Positions 33,032-51,735 of a stretch of DNA of 64,000 nt are shown here, piece after piece; the first letter of the stretch is position 1; each line of letters starts with the position of its first letter. The position numbers and the translations under genes were made by a program. This DNA is from Glandiceps talaboti. Taxonomy: Eukaryota; Hemichordata; Enteropneusta; Spengelidae. The stretch covers positions 5,600,498 to 5,664,497 of the forward strand of contig NC_135560.1 in assembly GCF_964340395.1 (NCBI RefSeq). The letters run 5' to 3'. The notes beneath the pieces were generated by a model, which worked only from the letters and a program-made list of their open reading frames with translations, made no database searches and was not told the origin of the DNA.

Positions 33032-36000
33032 GTAATGTTATTTTAACATTAAATACTAGTAAGTAATGGTGGATTCATGCAAGTCTGTATGGAAAGGGAG
33101 GGGGGGGGGGTGAAAAAAGTCATTTTCATTACTCTTCCCATGAAAAAGGCATTTTTAAAGTTAAATTTGAGAAATACACAATTTGAACATGTATGACGTA
33201 GAATATATTGTTCATGGTTCCAAGAATCAATAGGACAGTACAATATAGTTACTTTGAAATGGTAACTTAGAGACAAATGAGATGTTTCAATCTTTCTACT
33301 ATGGACCTTGATCATGTAGTGATTTAATTTTTCAGCATTTTTGTCTCTCTCCAGAACATGACATGATATGACATGAGATTGATTTGATATAGATAAAAAA
33401 ATCTCAATTTCCAAATAAAATTTGCAACTTCACACATGTTACTTTTGTTATTTTTCTTCTTTATGAAAGCTTTTCTACCCTTTGTCCAGAAAGAGTGAAT
33501 TATTTTATCATGATGCATTTTCATGTCCTAGGTGTAATGGAAAAATTGGGACTAGGACCTGAGCTGTTAATGAAGGAGAATCCAGCTTTAGTATATGCAA
33601 GGCTATCAGGGTTTGGTCAGTCTGGTCCATATAGGAATATAGCAGGTCATGATATCAATTATTTAGCTACGTCAGGTAAGATCTGAGAATTTACACAAAA
33701 TGGAGACCGGGAGGGGGGTTTAATTTCGTCTCAGTTGTTTCTTTGCATGACATTCTATATTTTTAGTCCCCGCGGACGAAGTCCGGAACGGGGACTTATG
33801 GATTGGGTTCCGTCTGTCCGTCCGTGCGTCCGTGCGTCCGTCCGTCCGTCCGTCCGTCCGTCCGCAGCCGTTTCTTGGAGATGCCTGTACCGATTTTTTT
33901 CAAACTTGGTACAGGGGCAACATGCTATGGCATACATATGCACGTCAATTTGTTTTATGATACGATCCAATATGGCCGCCTAGCAGCCATTTTGTTTGCG
34001 AATTTTCCCTGTCTAAAGCCATAACTCAGACATGCTCACACAGATCTCATTCAGAGTTGGTATTAGGACAGTGTTCTATGGCATATATGTGCATATTCAT
34101 TGTTGTCATGATACGATCCAATATGGCCGCCTGGCAGCCATTTTGTTTGTGAATTTTCATGTCCAAAGCCATAACTTAGACATGCTTGAACAGATCTCAT
34201 GTAAAGTTGGTATTAGGACAGTGTTCTATGACATACATGTGCATATCCATTTTCATTGTGATACAATCCAATATGGCTGCCTGGCAGCCATTTTGTTTGC
34301 AAATTTTCCATGTCCAAAGCCATAACTCAGACATGCTTGAACAGATCTCATTCAAAGTTGGTATTAGGACAGTGTTCTATAACATACATGTGCATATCCA
34401 TTTTCATTGTGATACGATCCAATATGGCTGCCTGGCAGCCATTTTGTTTGCAAATTTTCCATGTCCAAAGCCATAACTCAGACATGCTTGAACAGATCTC
34501 ATTCGAAGTTGGTATTAGGACAGTGTTCTATGACATACATGTGCATATCCATTTTCGTCATGATATGATCCAATATGGCTGCCTGGCAGCCATTTTGTTT
34601 GTGAATTTTCCATGTCCAAAGCCATAACTCAGACATGCTTGAACAGATCTCATTCAGAGTTGGTATTAGGACAGTGTTCTATGACATACATTTGCATATC
34701 CATTGCATATCCCATACCCGAACAATCCTTTCTTGTTGTAGGCATGTTCCATGTCCTACAAGCAGACACAACATATCTAAGTCTGTTTGATTTAGGTTCA
34801 CAAGTGTTGTTGCGTGATCAGAGTAGTGCTAATTCCTTAAAACCCAATCATAGCGGGGACTATGTCATTCTCAATGGCTTGTCTCATACACAGCAGGATC
34901 TATTTTGCAATGGTGTGGCTACATGTGTGTATACCTTGTCTTAGATTGTTTCTTACTTTAGTGTGCATCAGTCATTCCATTTGGATAGAATGAAGAAACA
35001 TCTTTATACACATGTCCTGTATGTAGATATGTACACTGTCTTGCAGCAACCATGCAAAGAGATCAGGATTTTACAGAACATGAGAAACACTGAAAAACAA
35101 CTTAATGATATCAGACCATACAATAAAAAAGCCAAAAAATATCAAGAATTTGTAAGCTATAGTAAACATGTAATTCAGGATTGTTATTGAAAAGAAATGG
35201 ATGAAACAAATCCTTAGGGTTGTGATACTTAGTATTTTCTGATCTATTTTCTGAAAATGATTATTTTTTTCCTCTTTCTAGGAGTTTTATCAACCATTGG
35301 TAGATACAAAGAGAATCCCATACCACCCATTAATCTGTTGGCTGATTTTGCTGGCGGTGGTGCATTGTGTAGTTTAGGGGTTGTGATGGCATTGTTACAC
35401 AGGACAAAGACTGGGAATGGACAGATTGTGGATGTCAGTATGGTATGTTTTAAATAAGGGTCTGAAATTCTTGCAAAATATAAAATTAGAAATAAAGCCC
35501 CCAAAAAGAACTTCAGACAAAATGTATATTTCCTGTTCACAATAATCCCCCCCCCCCCCCCCCCCGAAAAATTATAAAAAAGAAAAAAAAGAAAAAAGAA
35601 TTTGCACATGGATTTTGAGATATACATAGTAGTGCATCAATACCATTGTCACTTTTTTTTCTCAACAGACTGAAGGTGCAGCATATATTGGGAGTTGGTT
35701 GTGGAGGTCACAAAATCTACAGCTTGCTTGGCCTACAAAGGTTCGTGGTAAGAACCTACTTGACACGGGTGCTCCATTTTATAATACATACAAGACAAAA
35801 GATGGTAAATATATGGCAGTTGGTGCTATTGAACCACAGTTTTATGCATTGTTGCTACAAGGTGAGTTTATGTGTGGGAATCAGTATGTTGTGAGTTTAC
35901 TTACAGAAACACAATATAAGTCTATCTCTAATGCTGTGATCATTCTGTGTATGTCTGTTAGTGTGTCATCGTGTAAACAGATCTTGTATTGCATAGCACT

Positions 36001-37077
36001 GCATTGCTTCGCCTTGCTACACCTCACCTTGCATAGCCTAGCCTAACCTTACATTGAATTGTATTATATAGTATTGTATTGTATTGTATTGTATTGTATT
36101 GTATTGTATTGTATTGTATTGTATTGTATTGTATTGTATTGTATTGTATTGTATTATATTGTATTGTATTGTATTGTATTGTATTGTATCGTATTGTATC
36201 GTATCGTAAAGTAACATTGTATTCCTTTATTTAGCACATCTCTAGTGGTACCATGGTGGACACGACAAATAACTCATAAGAACTAATGAGACGCTAAATT
36301 CTGCTTTGTGAATTGTTATAACCTCAATACTTTATTTTTAGGGAACAAATAATATTTGCCAAAATGTATCATAAAACTGAAAAAATTGAGCCATGATATA
36401 TATCATAATTATACAAATAATGAATACATGTTTACATGGTAATGAGAGTGACATACATAATGTTCTTTTGGAAACTGTAAGGGAAATACTGTGTTTTAAA
36501 AAAAACTCTGAGTATAATCATTTTAGAAAGCAAAAAGATGATTTTTAGCAGTGATATTACAAAATGGTGCTGGGATGCAGTCACCCTTGAATTCTTTTTT
36601 TTTTCTGTTCAATAAATACTTCATGTCATAATATCAAGTATGATATGCCATTCTAAATAATTTTTCTATCAAATAATTTCAGGTCTTGGACTTACAGAAG
36701 AAACCATGCCTGGCACACAAATTGATATCAGAAAATGGACCAAAATGGAGGAAAAATTTGCAGAAGTATTTGCAACAAAAACTCAGGCAGAATGGACAGC
36801 AGTGTTTGAGAAGTCTGATGCCTGTGTTACACCTATTCTGACACTAGAGGGCGCTGCCACTAACCATCACAATGCAGCCAGAGGAAGTTTCCTGCACAGT
36901 GAAGAAAGTGGGTATGAGCCTAGACCTGCACCATTGCTGTCAGCAACACCAGGAATTACTGAAGCCAAATGTGATCCTTGCGTTGGGGAACATACAGAAG
37001 AGGTGCTGGAAGAATGTGGTTACAGCAAAGATGAAATTGAAAATCTTTTAGAAAATGGCACTGTTGAAAAAACCTGA
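32785..37077 (+). CDS. AMACR: Alpha-methylacyl-CoA racemase, 5 coding exons
   Basis: Class III CoA-transferase-fold enzyme that interconverts (R)- and (S)-2-methylacyl-CoA, needed for beta-oxidation of branched-chain fatty acids and bile-acid-type side chains in peroxisomes and mitochondria. Coding exons: 32785-33031, 33532-33675, 35282-35442, 35669-35861, 36683-37077. All have GT/AG borders and matching phases; 379 residues, near the usual ~380. It starts [20 protein letters not shown] after an in-frame TGA. Landmarks are [34 protein letters not shown] (catalytic His122), [10 protein letters not shown] (catalytic Asp152), [34 protein letters not shown] and [12 protein letters not shown]. The C-terminus ends VEKT rather than a classic SKL-type peroxisomal signal. 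AATAAA signals follow the stop. Confidence 0.97.
33532..33675 (+). CDS. AMACR: AMACR coding exon 2 (catalytic His)
   Basis: Encodes [20 protein letters not shown] through [12 protein letters not shown]. His122 is the conserved general base. The acceptor is CCTAG and the donor GTAAGA. Confidence 0.97.
33764..34862. mobile_element. TIR element with internal 150-bp tandem satellite (AMACR intron 2)
   Basis: The left end TAGTCCCCGC and right end GCGGGGACTA are inverted, with GATTGGGTT-type sequence just inside both, consistent with a TA target duplication. After a nested hairpin and a GTCC microsatellite come five full units of about 150 bp, whose 'agacatgct' landmark falls at about 34028, 34178, 34329, 34480 and 34631, plus a diverged first unit. 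Each unit contains 'ggtattaggacagtgttcta' and 'gatccaatatggc'. There is no transposase. Frames of 73-110 residues across it arise from the near-multiple-of-three period. Confidence 0.75.
33766..33795. repeat. Nested hairpin GTCCCCG / CGGGGAC
   Basis: The outer stem GTCCCCG pairs with CGGGGAC and encloses an inner stem CGGAC-GAA-GTCCG. It forms the left terminus of the element in AMACR intron 2. Confidence 0.85.
35282..35442 (+). CDS. AMACR: AMACR coding exon 3 (catalytic Asp)
   Basis: Encodes [40 protein letters not shown] and [13 protein letters not shown]. Asp152 is in LADFAGGG. The donor is GTATGT. Confidence 0.97.
35546..35566. repeat. Poly-C tract
   Basis: A run of C followed by an A-rich stretch in AMACR intron 3. 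Confidence 0.9.
35669..35861 (+). CDS. AMACR: AMACR coding exon 4
   Basis: Encodes [20 protein letters not shown] through [20 protein letters not shown] and [12 protein letters not shown]. The acceptor is CAACAG and the donor GTGAGT. Confidence 0.97.
36050..36215. repeat. (GTATT)n pentanucleotide repeat
   Basis: Roughly thirty GTATT units in AMACR intron 4, preceded by decayed relatives such as GCATT, GCCTT and GCATA from about 35990. Confidence 0.95.
36683..37077 (+). CDS. AMACR: AMACR terminal coding exon 5
   Basis: Encodes the C-terminal 131 residues from [18 protein letters not shown] to ENGTVEKT and TGA, including [17 protein letters not shown] and [11 protein letters not shown]. Confidence 0.97.
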
Positions 37078-37525
37078 TATGGAACATATGGAGGGGTAGT
37101 ATGACAATAATAAATACCTTCAAAGTCATGATATTTTTGTTACTGTCTGGTAATTGTCGCTGAAAAGTAGAATATCAGATTATGAAATTTGTTGACATTG
37201 ATACATTGTGACATAGATGACAACAACAACAACAACAAACTGTAGTAAAAATCTGATTTGAGAAATCATTGGTCACAGTGATAGATGAACCATAACTACA
37301 TGAACCTCATCTTGTGTTGCATCTCTTGGTTTTACAGACACAGGGTTTTATTTGGTAGGGTGCTGACAACCTTTCCTTTGTGCAAACTTTTACCACATTA
37401 GTCAGATGTTTGAAAATAATGTATAATAAATTTATAGGGGAAATAATTATCAATGCAATGTCTGAATTACATTTTATATAATTCTAAATACAGTACAACT
37501 TTTTTGAAATTATGTGGTGTCACTT

Positions 37526-37538
37526 AATAAAAAATAAA
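37526..37538 (+). terminator. AMACR: Candidate AMACR polyadenylation signals
   Basis: Two AATAAA hexamers lie about 450 nt past the AMACR stop; another lies near 37109. Which is used cannot be told from the sequence. Confidence 0.45.
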
Positions 37539-38099
37539 ACTTTTTAAAGTTGAAGAAATGTTGTGTCCTTTTGTTGGATGATTGAGTCAGTTTTTGCACC
37601 ATAGATATTTTCCTATGGAGATGCAGATGTTGTTAGTTTGCATACATGAGGTCAACGCTAGGGGATATGTTGCACATTTGTACATATGTCATGTGTGTGG
37701 TCATGTAATGCTATGTTTCTGGAAAATTTTCTGTAAAATGATAAAATAAATGTATATTAATGTAATTTTGTCCAAATTTCTTTTCAATCAGTGAAATAGC
37801 ATTGAAATTACCTAGCTATATCAAGCCATTTAAAAACAAAATTTTATGTAAGAGTAATTAAACTGTGTTTGCTTGATGTTTTTAAAAAAAAAAAAGTTTG
37901 AAAATTAACTATAAAACTTGTAATTTTACTTTTACCACTTTGCATCTAACTGTCATAATTCTTTATAATAGTGAAATAATTAAAATACAAATGTAATAAT
38001 CTTTATTCGTCCAAATAAATTTGTAAAATTTGTTGAATGGTCACTACAAGAGCAGTGCCCTAGTGTTAAAACAAGAGGAACCCAGAGTATCTGGGGAAA

Positions 38100-38245
38100 A
38101 CCTGTATTGTTCAGTCAAACTGAGCATCACCCTTCTTATATATAGTCCTAGCCGACACATGATGAGTTCAAACCCAGACTGTAGAGGTAAGAGGCATACA
38201 CACAAGCTAACTGCTGAACCATTAGCAAGCCCTATGATATATCTA
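38100..38245 (-). mobile_element. tRNA-derived SINE-like fragment
   Basis: On the minus strand, a GGCTTGCTAATGGTTCAGCA box A-like segment is followed about 50 nt later by GGGTTTGAACTC, resembling box B of a RNA polymerase III promoter. Spacing fits a tRNA-like head. The body and tail are not delimited. Confidence 0.5.
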
Positions 38246-38405
38246 AATAGCTAGATATCTGTATCATAGCAACCTCACAATCACCTGTGGTATGGATGGG
38301 TTATTGTAATATCACTAGTCACAATGATACAGGATGTTCAGTGATTAGAATCACTGTTAAAAGATGTTTATATCATTGTATTCACTTCATTGTCCAGCAA
38401 TTCTT

Positions 38406-38585
<180 letters not shown>

Positions 38586-38689
38586 ACAGGTTCATTCATT
38601 GGTGCAAAATAACTTGTATAATAATAATAATAATAATAACAATGTTTGTAGCTAGATTTTTCCTTCAATGGTACATGCTAAATGCACAG

Positions 38690-39042
38690 TTATTAAATAA
38701 TTAATTTTGAGATTTTTATACCATTTTCTCACGTGATCACCTCATCTCGAAACTTCCCGCCGGCTCGCATAGGTCCAGTAGGCGTGATTCTTCCAAATAT
38801 CCGCCAATGGCGGCGCTAATCGCCAAACCTCATTTACATAATTACCTGAACGATCCCGAGTTCATAATAGTTCAGCCGATAGAAGTGATCGCGATAAACT
38901 CGCATGTCTCCCGTGTAAATCCCTTGGTTCTCCTACAGTTTACTATTCCGTAGGCGTTTGATGTGAAAGATTGGTAGATGAAGAGACCGGGCTAGTGATA
39001 ATTGTTTTGTTTCCGTTCGGGGAAGGCTGTCGTAGCAAGAAA
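38690..39042 (+). promoter_or_regulatory. 5' region of the DAPK-family gene
   Basis: This segment is visibly richer in CpG than its surroundings (for example around 38745-38780 and 39000-39040) and leads into the ATG at 39043, whose context AAGAAAATGG is favourable. It probably holds the promoter and 5' UTR. The transcription start is not identifiable. Confidence 0.5.
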
Positions 39043-44840
<5,798 letters not shown>

Positions 44841-45114
44841 TAAGTACAGTATATAAGGTATATGGTGCACTTTACACAGTGCTTTCCACTATGAATGTTG
44901 TAGACTAAGATATCAAGAGCCGTTGTGTTGCTGTAGGTCCTGCCAAGGTTACTAATTGTAAAGCACTTTGAACACTTTGCCAAAAGTGCTATGTAAACAC
45001 TAACATTATATCATCATTGTACTGCTGTAAATGTTACTAGGGTTACCCTTTGCACAAACCTATAATGGCACACAATGTCTCTATATATCTTCCTCATATC
45101 CTGGGGTGCATTCA

Positions 45115-45312
45115 GTCCATTAGGTTTCTGTAAGTATATAGAATAAACCCATCATATAAAACTCCTGTCCTGTCTGGTCCCCATTTATACAAACTGGTTG
45201 ACTTGGTTCAAATCTTGCTGAAGCCAGGTAGAACCAAACAGTAGCAGCTAGGCTTGAATCTGCAACTTGCATATTCCAAGCTGACTGCTCTAACCATTTG
45301 ACCACCATAACT
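45115..45312 (-). mobile_element. tRNA-derived SINE
   Basis: On the minus strand, GGTGGTCAAATGGTTAGAGC carries a box A-like TGGTTAGAGCAG, followed about 35 nt later by GCAGATTCAAGCC, a box B-like motif. The body continues to about 45115. This layout is typical of SINEs with a tRNA head. No intact tRNA cloverleaf was established. Confidence 0.65.
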
Positions 45313-46839
45313 CCATGGTGATTCTACATGTAATACACTCATTGCATACAGATCTGGTTGAATACACTTGAAAGTTGAAGTCCCTCGGGATAGTGTTCAC
45401 TGGAACTTTGATTGATATGATTAACATGCATGTATGATTTATGTACAGCCTGCAATCAATTTTATATGATGACACAGGAATGCAACAAATTTCAAAAATG
45501 GACTTGAAGCCCATCTACACAGAAACTTGTTTTTGTATTTGCAAAGTAGGATTAGCAGCATGATTTTATTATAAAACAAATCTGGAACATCTTGAAAAGT
45601 TATAAAAAAAGCAGACTTTTTGCTACTTTTGGCCGGAAACTGTGTTGTATTACATTAGTGTGAGTGGCTAGCAATGTTTTAAAACCACCTGTTGAATACT
45701 GGAATGAGATGTAACCTTGGAAATTTCCAAGTTATTCTTCAGGCTGAGAGGTCAACGCCCAGAGTTTAACCACTTACAGAAGTCCCCATAGAAACAAAGC
45801 ACAGATTGATTGTATACATGCAAGGAATGAATGTGCAGTGGATAATGTATGTTAGTTTAGATTAGTCTGGACATGTGTGAGTCTATTAAACTGTAGACCC
45901 CCAGATATGAATATTTAGAAGTAAATCTTAGTACAATAATAGACATTGTTCTAGAGGACAGAGTACTCAGTTTGGACTCACTCCAACAGAATAGTGATTT
46001 TCATATGCAAACATAGAAAGTACTTAGTGATGCATGGAATGGCTCGGGCAATAACCACCTTCCATTCCCAGTTTTCCCCAGTGCCTCAATTGTCTAGGAG
46101 CTATTGACCTAGTGGTGACATCATACAATTTTGTAATGTAACGAGAAATCAAAGCTCTGTATGTGAGTGATGTTGGTATGCTAGCTAGCCATGAGATTTA
46201 CAACACAGCTTATAGTGATATAAAAATTAATGTGCCATGATTCCGTCATATGTGCAGTCGGTTCCATTTAAGTTATGTTATTTATTCATGAGTATGAATA
46301 CCGCTATGGACAGATATTGTATAGATCACGAGTTGATCCAGGGGTGTTTGCGATTTCCATAAATGTGTACTTTTAATGGTGTCTTGGTAATTTTGAGTCG
46401 TACATGTGCATGTACTACTAAACAGCAGTCTTTCAATTATATTTATAATTTGCAAATGTAAATGAGACTTGTTCATTTATTTCTCAGTTAGATCTATAAC
46501 AAAATTTTATGGCATACCATTTTGTTGTGGTTCAATCCCACAATGCATTTCTCCGCATTAAATTCCTATAGTTGATCATTTAGAAAATTGATGTAGTGGA
46601 ATATACATGTATGGTGGAATTGATGTAGTGGAATATATGGTGGAATGCAGTCATATGAAATGTAGTGTTTATGCATTTGATCTGTTTTCCAGTGTTAGCA
46701 GGGATTAATTATGGTATTCAATTGTTAGAATTGTGTGGTTTCTTCAGACAGTTTGTTCCTGAACCCTGATGTCTTCAACAATTTCATTATCTGAAATGGT
46801 ATCATTTGTTTTGTTTGTGAGTGTTGAATCCAGTAACTC

Positions 46840-46910
46840 ACAGACTTGAATATCTGGCTTGAGCCTGTAGTCAGCCAGATAGCCAAGTCTTTAGGCTACG
46901 ACTCCTACTA
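46840..46910. repeat. AGCCAAGTCT-family copy
   Basis: Contains CAGATAGCCAAGTCTTTAGG, matching the termini of the element at 53249-53356; 'tatctggcttgagcc' to its left is a diverged inverse. Confidence 0.5.
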
Positions 46911-47921
46911 CAGGCAATTGCATTGTATTTTTATTGTATGTATACACATACAGCCAACAGGTAGTCTAGAGGTTATCCTTGGCTCCGAAAATCTCTCTTT
47001 TTGAGAAGAGATGTAAAGCCACGGGTAAAACTAAAAGCTTCAAAGCCATGGATAGTCACTAGTAGTATACAATCATGTACAGGTGGCTATTTCACCGAAT
47101 GTTTAAAGGTGGACCATTTTCATTCTGGTAGTGTCTCCCCCAGGCAAATTACCGTTCATTATAGTGCTTCAAGAACATTACATTGTATACAGTACATAGA
47201 GGATCTATTCTGTACAACAAGTGGTCACTGAACTCCAGCCATATGTCTTCTTGACACACACAAAGGATTGGAAATTATCTTTTGTGCTGTCACAATTTTG
47301 AACACAATTGCATAACCTGAAGGTTATAGCATAGTGTACTTCTATATGAGATGGGATACGCTCAAAGTTATTGGCTTGATGATTATAAATACAAACAAAC
47401 AAGTAGAGTTGAAAGGAAGCATCATTCACAGGGCACTAAAGAAAATGACAGGGCTTTTGTATGCTTTGTATTCTGTATAAGTCAATGGCCAACTTAATGT
47501 TACCATTAAGGTTTAAGACATGTTATGTTTGCCTTGTTTTTGTCCAGGACAATGGAACAGTTGTAAAGTTGTTTTTGCTTTTGGGCAGAAACTGTCTCAG
47601 TCTGAGAAGCCAGTATTATTCATTCTATGCCACTATGTTGGTTATGTTTATGAAGTTCCAGTGTAGTGGCCAGAGATTGAGTTACTGTCCAGCACAGTAA
47701 ATGACACTACCACTGTGTATTGTTACTAAGAAATTCCAGTAAAGTGATAAGATATGGGGTTTGTTTGACTTCTGTGGTTAATATGTGTAAAAGACTTACC
47801 TTTAATTTTAAACAATGTTGAGCAGATTTATAAGGTTCGTCAAGAAATGTGGCCCATTGAAAGTGCATTTAACATGCACATGATGTAATGGGACCACTAG
47901 TACAAATAACTCTTCAACCCT

Positions 47922-47948
47922 TTCCCCCCCCCCCCCCCTCCCTCCCTT
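47922..47948. repeat. Poly-C / CCCT tract
   Basis: C run of about 15 followed by CCCT variants. Confidence 0.85.
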
Positions 47949-50900
47949 CCCCTTGAAATGTGTTTACATAAAAATCATCACAAAACTGTCACAATGTGTG
48001 TAAGCCCAATCAAACATGCTGGTACATATATCCAAATAACCCTTAACATGACATTTATTTATATCAAAACTGTCAATTTTGACTGAAAATGTCATAAAAT
48101 GAATGAGTCCGATCAATCACACTGGTACATGCAATCTATACAAGTACAAATAACCCATCACATGAAATTTGTTTACATCGAAATCATCACTCTTCACCAA
48201 AAAAATGTGACAAGACGGATGACTCCAATCATTAACCTGTACAGGAGTCTATAATTTAAGCACCATACAATGACTGGTGTAATATGACACCACAATACCC
48301 AATGGCTTGTCATTATTTACCTGTCCTCAAAGCATGTGTATATACATGTTGTTCTATCTCAGTAAACCTTAAAGTTAAACATACAATTTTCATGGAATTT
48401 CTTGCAAGACTGATCCACATGTATGTGAAATTGGATAGATTTGTCTTCTTCGCTTGGATGCGTACGTGTACACACAAGGACTGTCAAAATTACAGCTTTA
48501 GCTCCTCTGAGAAAGTTAACTGTAATTTAATGTATATAAATCAGACAACTCTAATTTGAATTGACTGTTACACGTACCTCGTATCTACCCCAACTGGAGA
48601 TAAGGTGAAATTTTCCATTTTCAATCTTTGTATCAGAGAATTTGAAAACAAGTTCAAAAAGTCATTTTAAAAGTTGCATATTGATTGAGAAGTAGATTGT
48701 CAGCATTCATATTTATTTGTGTCTGGTGATATGACATGAAGAGTCGTACATTCAGATTTGTAACTTTTATTTGCAGAAGACAGATAAACGGATAGTGAGA
48801 TAGGTGTACCTCCTAAGATATCCAGGGTTCGTGTCTGTCTGCATTAATTGAGTGTGATAGGCTGATGGGAATCTCCTTAGACCAGGAGATATCCCTGACC
48901 CCTTTTAAGTCAAAACATGCATGTAAGACTTGCATCAGTACATGTATGAAAAATCTTACTGTAGTAGAATATCTGGCACAGCTTTCAAGGGGAAATTGAT
49001 AAAGGCTTCCCCTGTCCCTTGTAGCACTACATGTATTTACACTTGAAAATGCATACATGTAGATTACGAGAAGACAATCCCTTGGGTTCAGTCTCAAAAT
49101 CTTCATTTTAATTTAAGTGTGAATCAAAAGTAGTTCATTTTAAAACAGACCGAGAATATTGACATGGATGTGTGTTCATTTTTTTTTTACCTGATGAAAA
49201 ATGAAAGTGTTAGAATTTATTCAATAGTTCTGACGTACGTGAAAATGAAATGTCAATGAAACTGCAGTCAGTTTGGTTAAAAAGATCTAGGATAAATACC
49301 AGTGTATATTTGTTTTTTACTTTATACTTGATAAGAAATGGTACTATGGAGTCTTTTGTTTCCTACTTGATAAAAAAAATAAGACTTAAATCTTTTTGTT
49401 TCGCATCTGATATGAAATAACAGTGTTAGGTCTTTGTATTGACGGTTATGACATATATAGAAATGAAATGTTGATGAGACTGTAACGTTTACATTCTACA
49501 AACTCAGTGATAAGGGTTTATACACGTGTCTGCACAAATACCTATGTGTACTAGAATTGATACCACAGGAAATCTGTATGTAAACAGTATCATGAAGATG
49601 AACTGCCCTAGATTCTATTTATATGTAAAACTATTCCATATCGTAGATTGTCGAGATTTAAAACAAGTAATCTTATCGTTATTAGAAAAAGAAAATTGTG
49701 TATTATCTGTTTGGGTGAGGATTAGGTATGCAAAAATCATGGTAGTGTGTCTGAGTTTCTGGAGAGGAGGTGACTGGGTCATTTGATGCACCTGAGCCAT
49801 GCAACTTGAGAGATATATCACTGCATGGGCTGTGTTGGTTGTAGGATACGGTTCTCACTTACATCAATCATGGAAGTGAATAAGTGTGCCTCTTTTCTGT
49901 GTAATTACTTCAAGTGATCTCAATTACATGTATAGCCATAATTAGCATCTTAACATTTAGGAAATGAGATAGGTTTGTATGGAGGCACAGATGTAATGTG
50001 TTATGGATGACTAAGTCCTGAATTAAAACTTTGTAAAAATTAGGGAAGTACATGTACACCTCGTGTTTCATCAGATGAATGGCTTTAATAGCCCTTGTAA
50101 TTTGGTTCCTGTCAGGAACAAAAGACATTATTTGAAATTACCAATGAAATTATAACTAAAACTACAATAATGTGATCTCATGCATTTAGTTTGTACACGT
50201 ACACACTCTGAAAGTAATATTCATTGTGATAAGACTGTTTTCTAATATTACAAGTCAAAATTTTTTAATGTAGTGTAATGATTTGAAATATTATTATACC
50301 AAAAGTTATATTAAACCAAAGCTTAAACTTTGACATGATTTTCGAAACCAGATATATGTGTAATTTTGAATACTGGGTACCAACCGAATTGATAACAGTT
50401 GAACATGCAAAAAATATTTAGAGAAAGAAAAATAGTCCCCAAACCTGTGTCTCACATTTTCTGTTGAGTTAATGAGTCATTTACACTTTAAAGTGTGAGT
50501 ATTGAGTTGCAATAATACATGGAGTGTTAGCTGTTAACAAAGTAACTTCATATGTTGGAAATCTTTCATATTGTTTGTAAACAGTGCATGAAGTTAACTC
50601 GGAGGTGATAATTCTACTCAGATCCTACTATGGACCCTTTAATGCATACAAATTAAGTATGGCATTTCAAAATTGAAATTTATGTATAAAGACATACACT
50701 TCCATGTAGGTCTAATGTATAATGATGACTAGGTCCTGGATGCTGTAATGTGAGTATAAAGCAACATTGTAAAACCACAGGCTCTTTTCTCATCAAAGTT
50801 ATGGACATTGGTACAACATGATTTCTTGTGGCATCAATGGAAAAAATATGCAGGAGCTTGCAAGAATGGCCTAGCAGTGACACATCTGATCAAGGGTATC

Positions 50901-51735
50901 TACATGTTTGTGCACTGCACCGTTACTGCCATTAAAATGTAGCTGTTGTACTGGTATGGTCAGTTGTAGCATAGTCATGATGACGTGAAATCTGTTGTAC
51001 CATAACCCACAAACTCCATGGCCGAAAACGTACACACACCATTATGTAGTCATACGTTATCAGTCAGTTATTTTTATGATCTGCTTACGTTATATTATTA
51101 ACAAAGGGATTATGATAAATCATTTTTTCATGCATTCAGAAACCATTGTTATAGAAGTAACAATAGTCTGTCTCACAACATGGTGCGCATACACACACAC
51201 AGAGAGAGAACCAGACTAGACTGGTCTTTTTAATGACAACAATTTATCATCCATGCCTGATCAATTGCAAATTACTGCTTCTGGGTATATTTCAAGTTAG
51301 AGTTATGGATGGAAAGCTGTCTGTGGTTAGGGGCAGTTATAACTCCTTGTACATTGTATGTATTATCGTAGCACTGCAGAGAAAGGCAATTTACCTCATG
51401 GAGCATCTTTTTTTTGCATTTCAAGTGATGAACAGTGAGAAGAGCTCTCCCTGTATGTATAGGAATATTGAAAATGAATTATTGAAAGATGTATAAATTG
51501 TTCATTTTGATTGTGTAAAATGCATTTACAATGACCGTACTTTTAAATGCTTAAATGTTCTCTTTGATTTTATTGCTTTTGTACGTGTGATTGGGGTCAG
51601 AAACTAAGTAAAACTATTTCATTTACAATGATTTGAGGTGATGTATTTCTCTCTTTGCATTCCCTTTCATTATGCAGATGACAGATTTATGTGCAATACA
51701 GTTTGCCAGATTTGGATACTTGTGAATGTACATTG

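Noticed and set aside
33532-33675. Bacterial-type or horizontally transferred CoA transferase
   Set aside because: The gene is intron-split with ordinary splice sites and matches animal AMACR throughout.
34032-34627. Series of similar 96-105 codon frames
   Set aside because: Translation of the 150-bp tandem units in AMACR intron 2; they overlap each other in different frames and have no independent support.
45230-45312. Functional tRNA gene
   Set aside because: Box A- and box B-like motifs are present, but an intact acceptor stem and cloverleaf could not be drawn and the homology extends as a longer body, so it is called a SINE.
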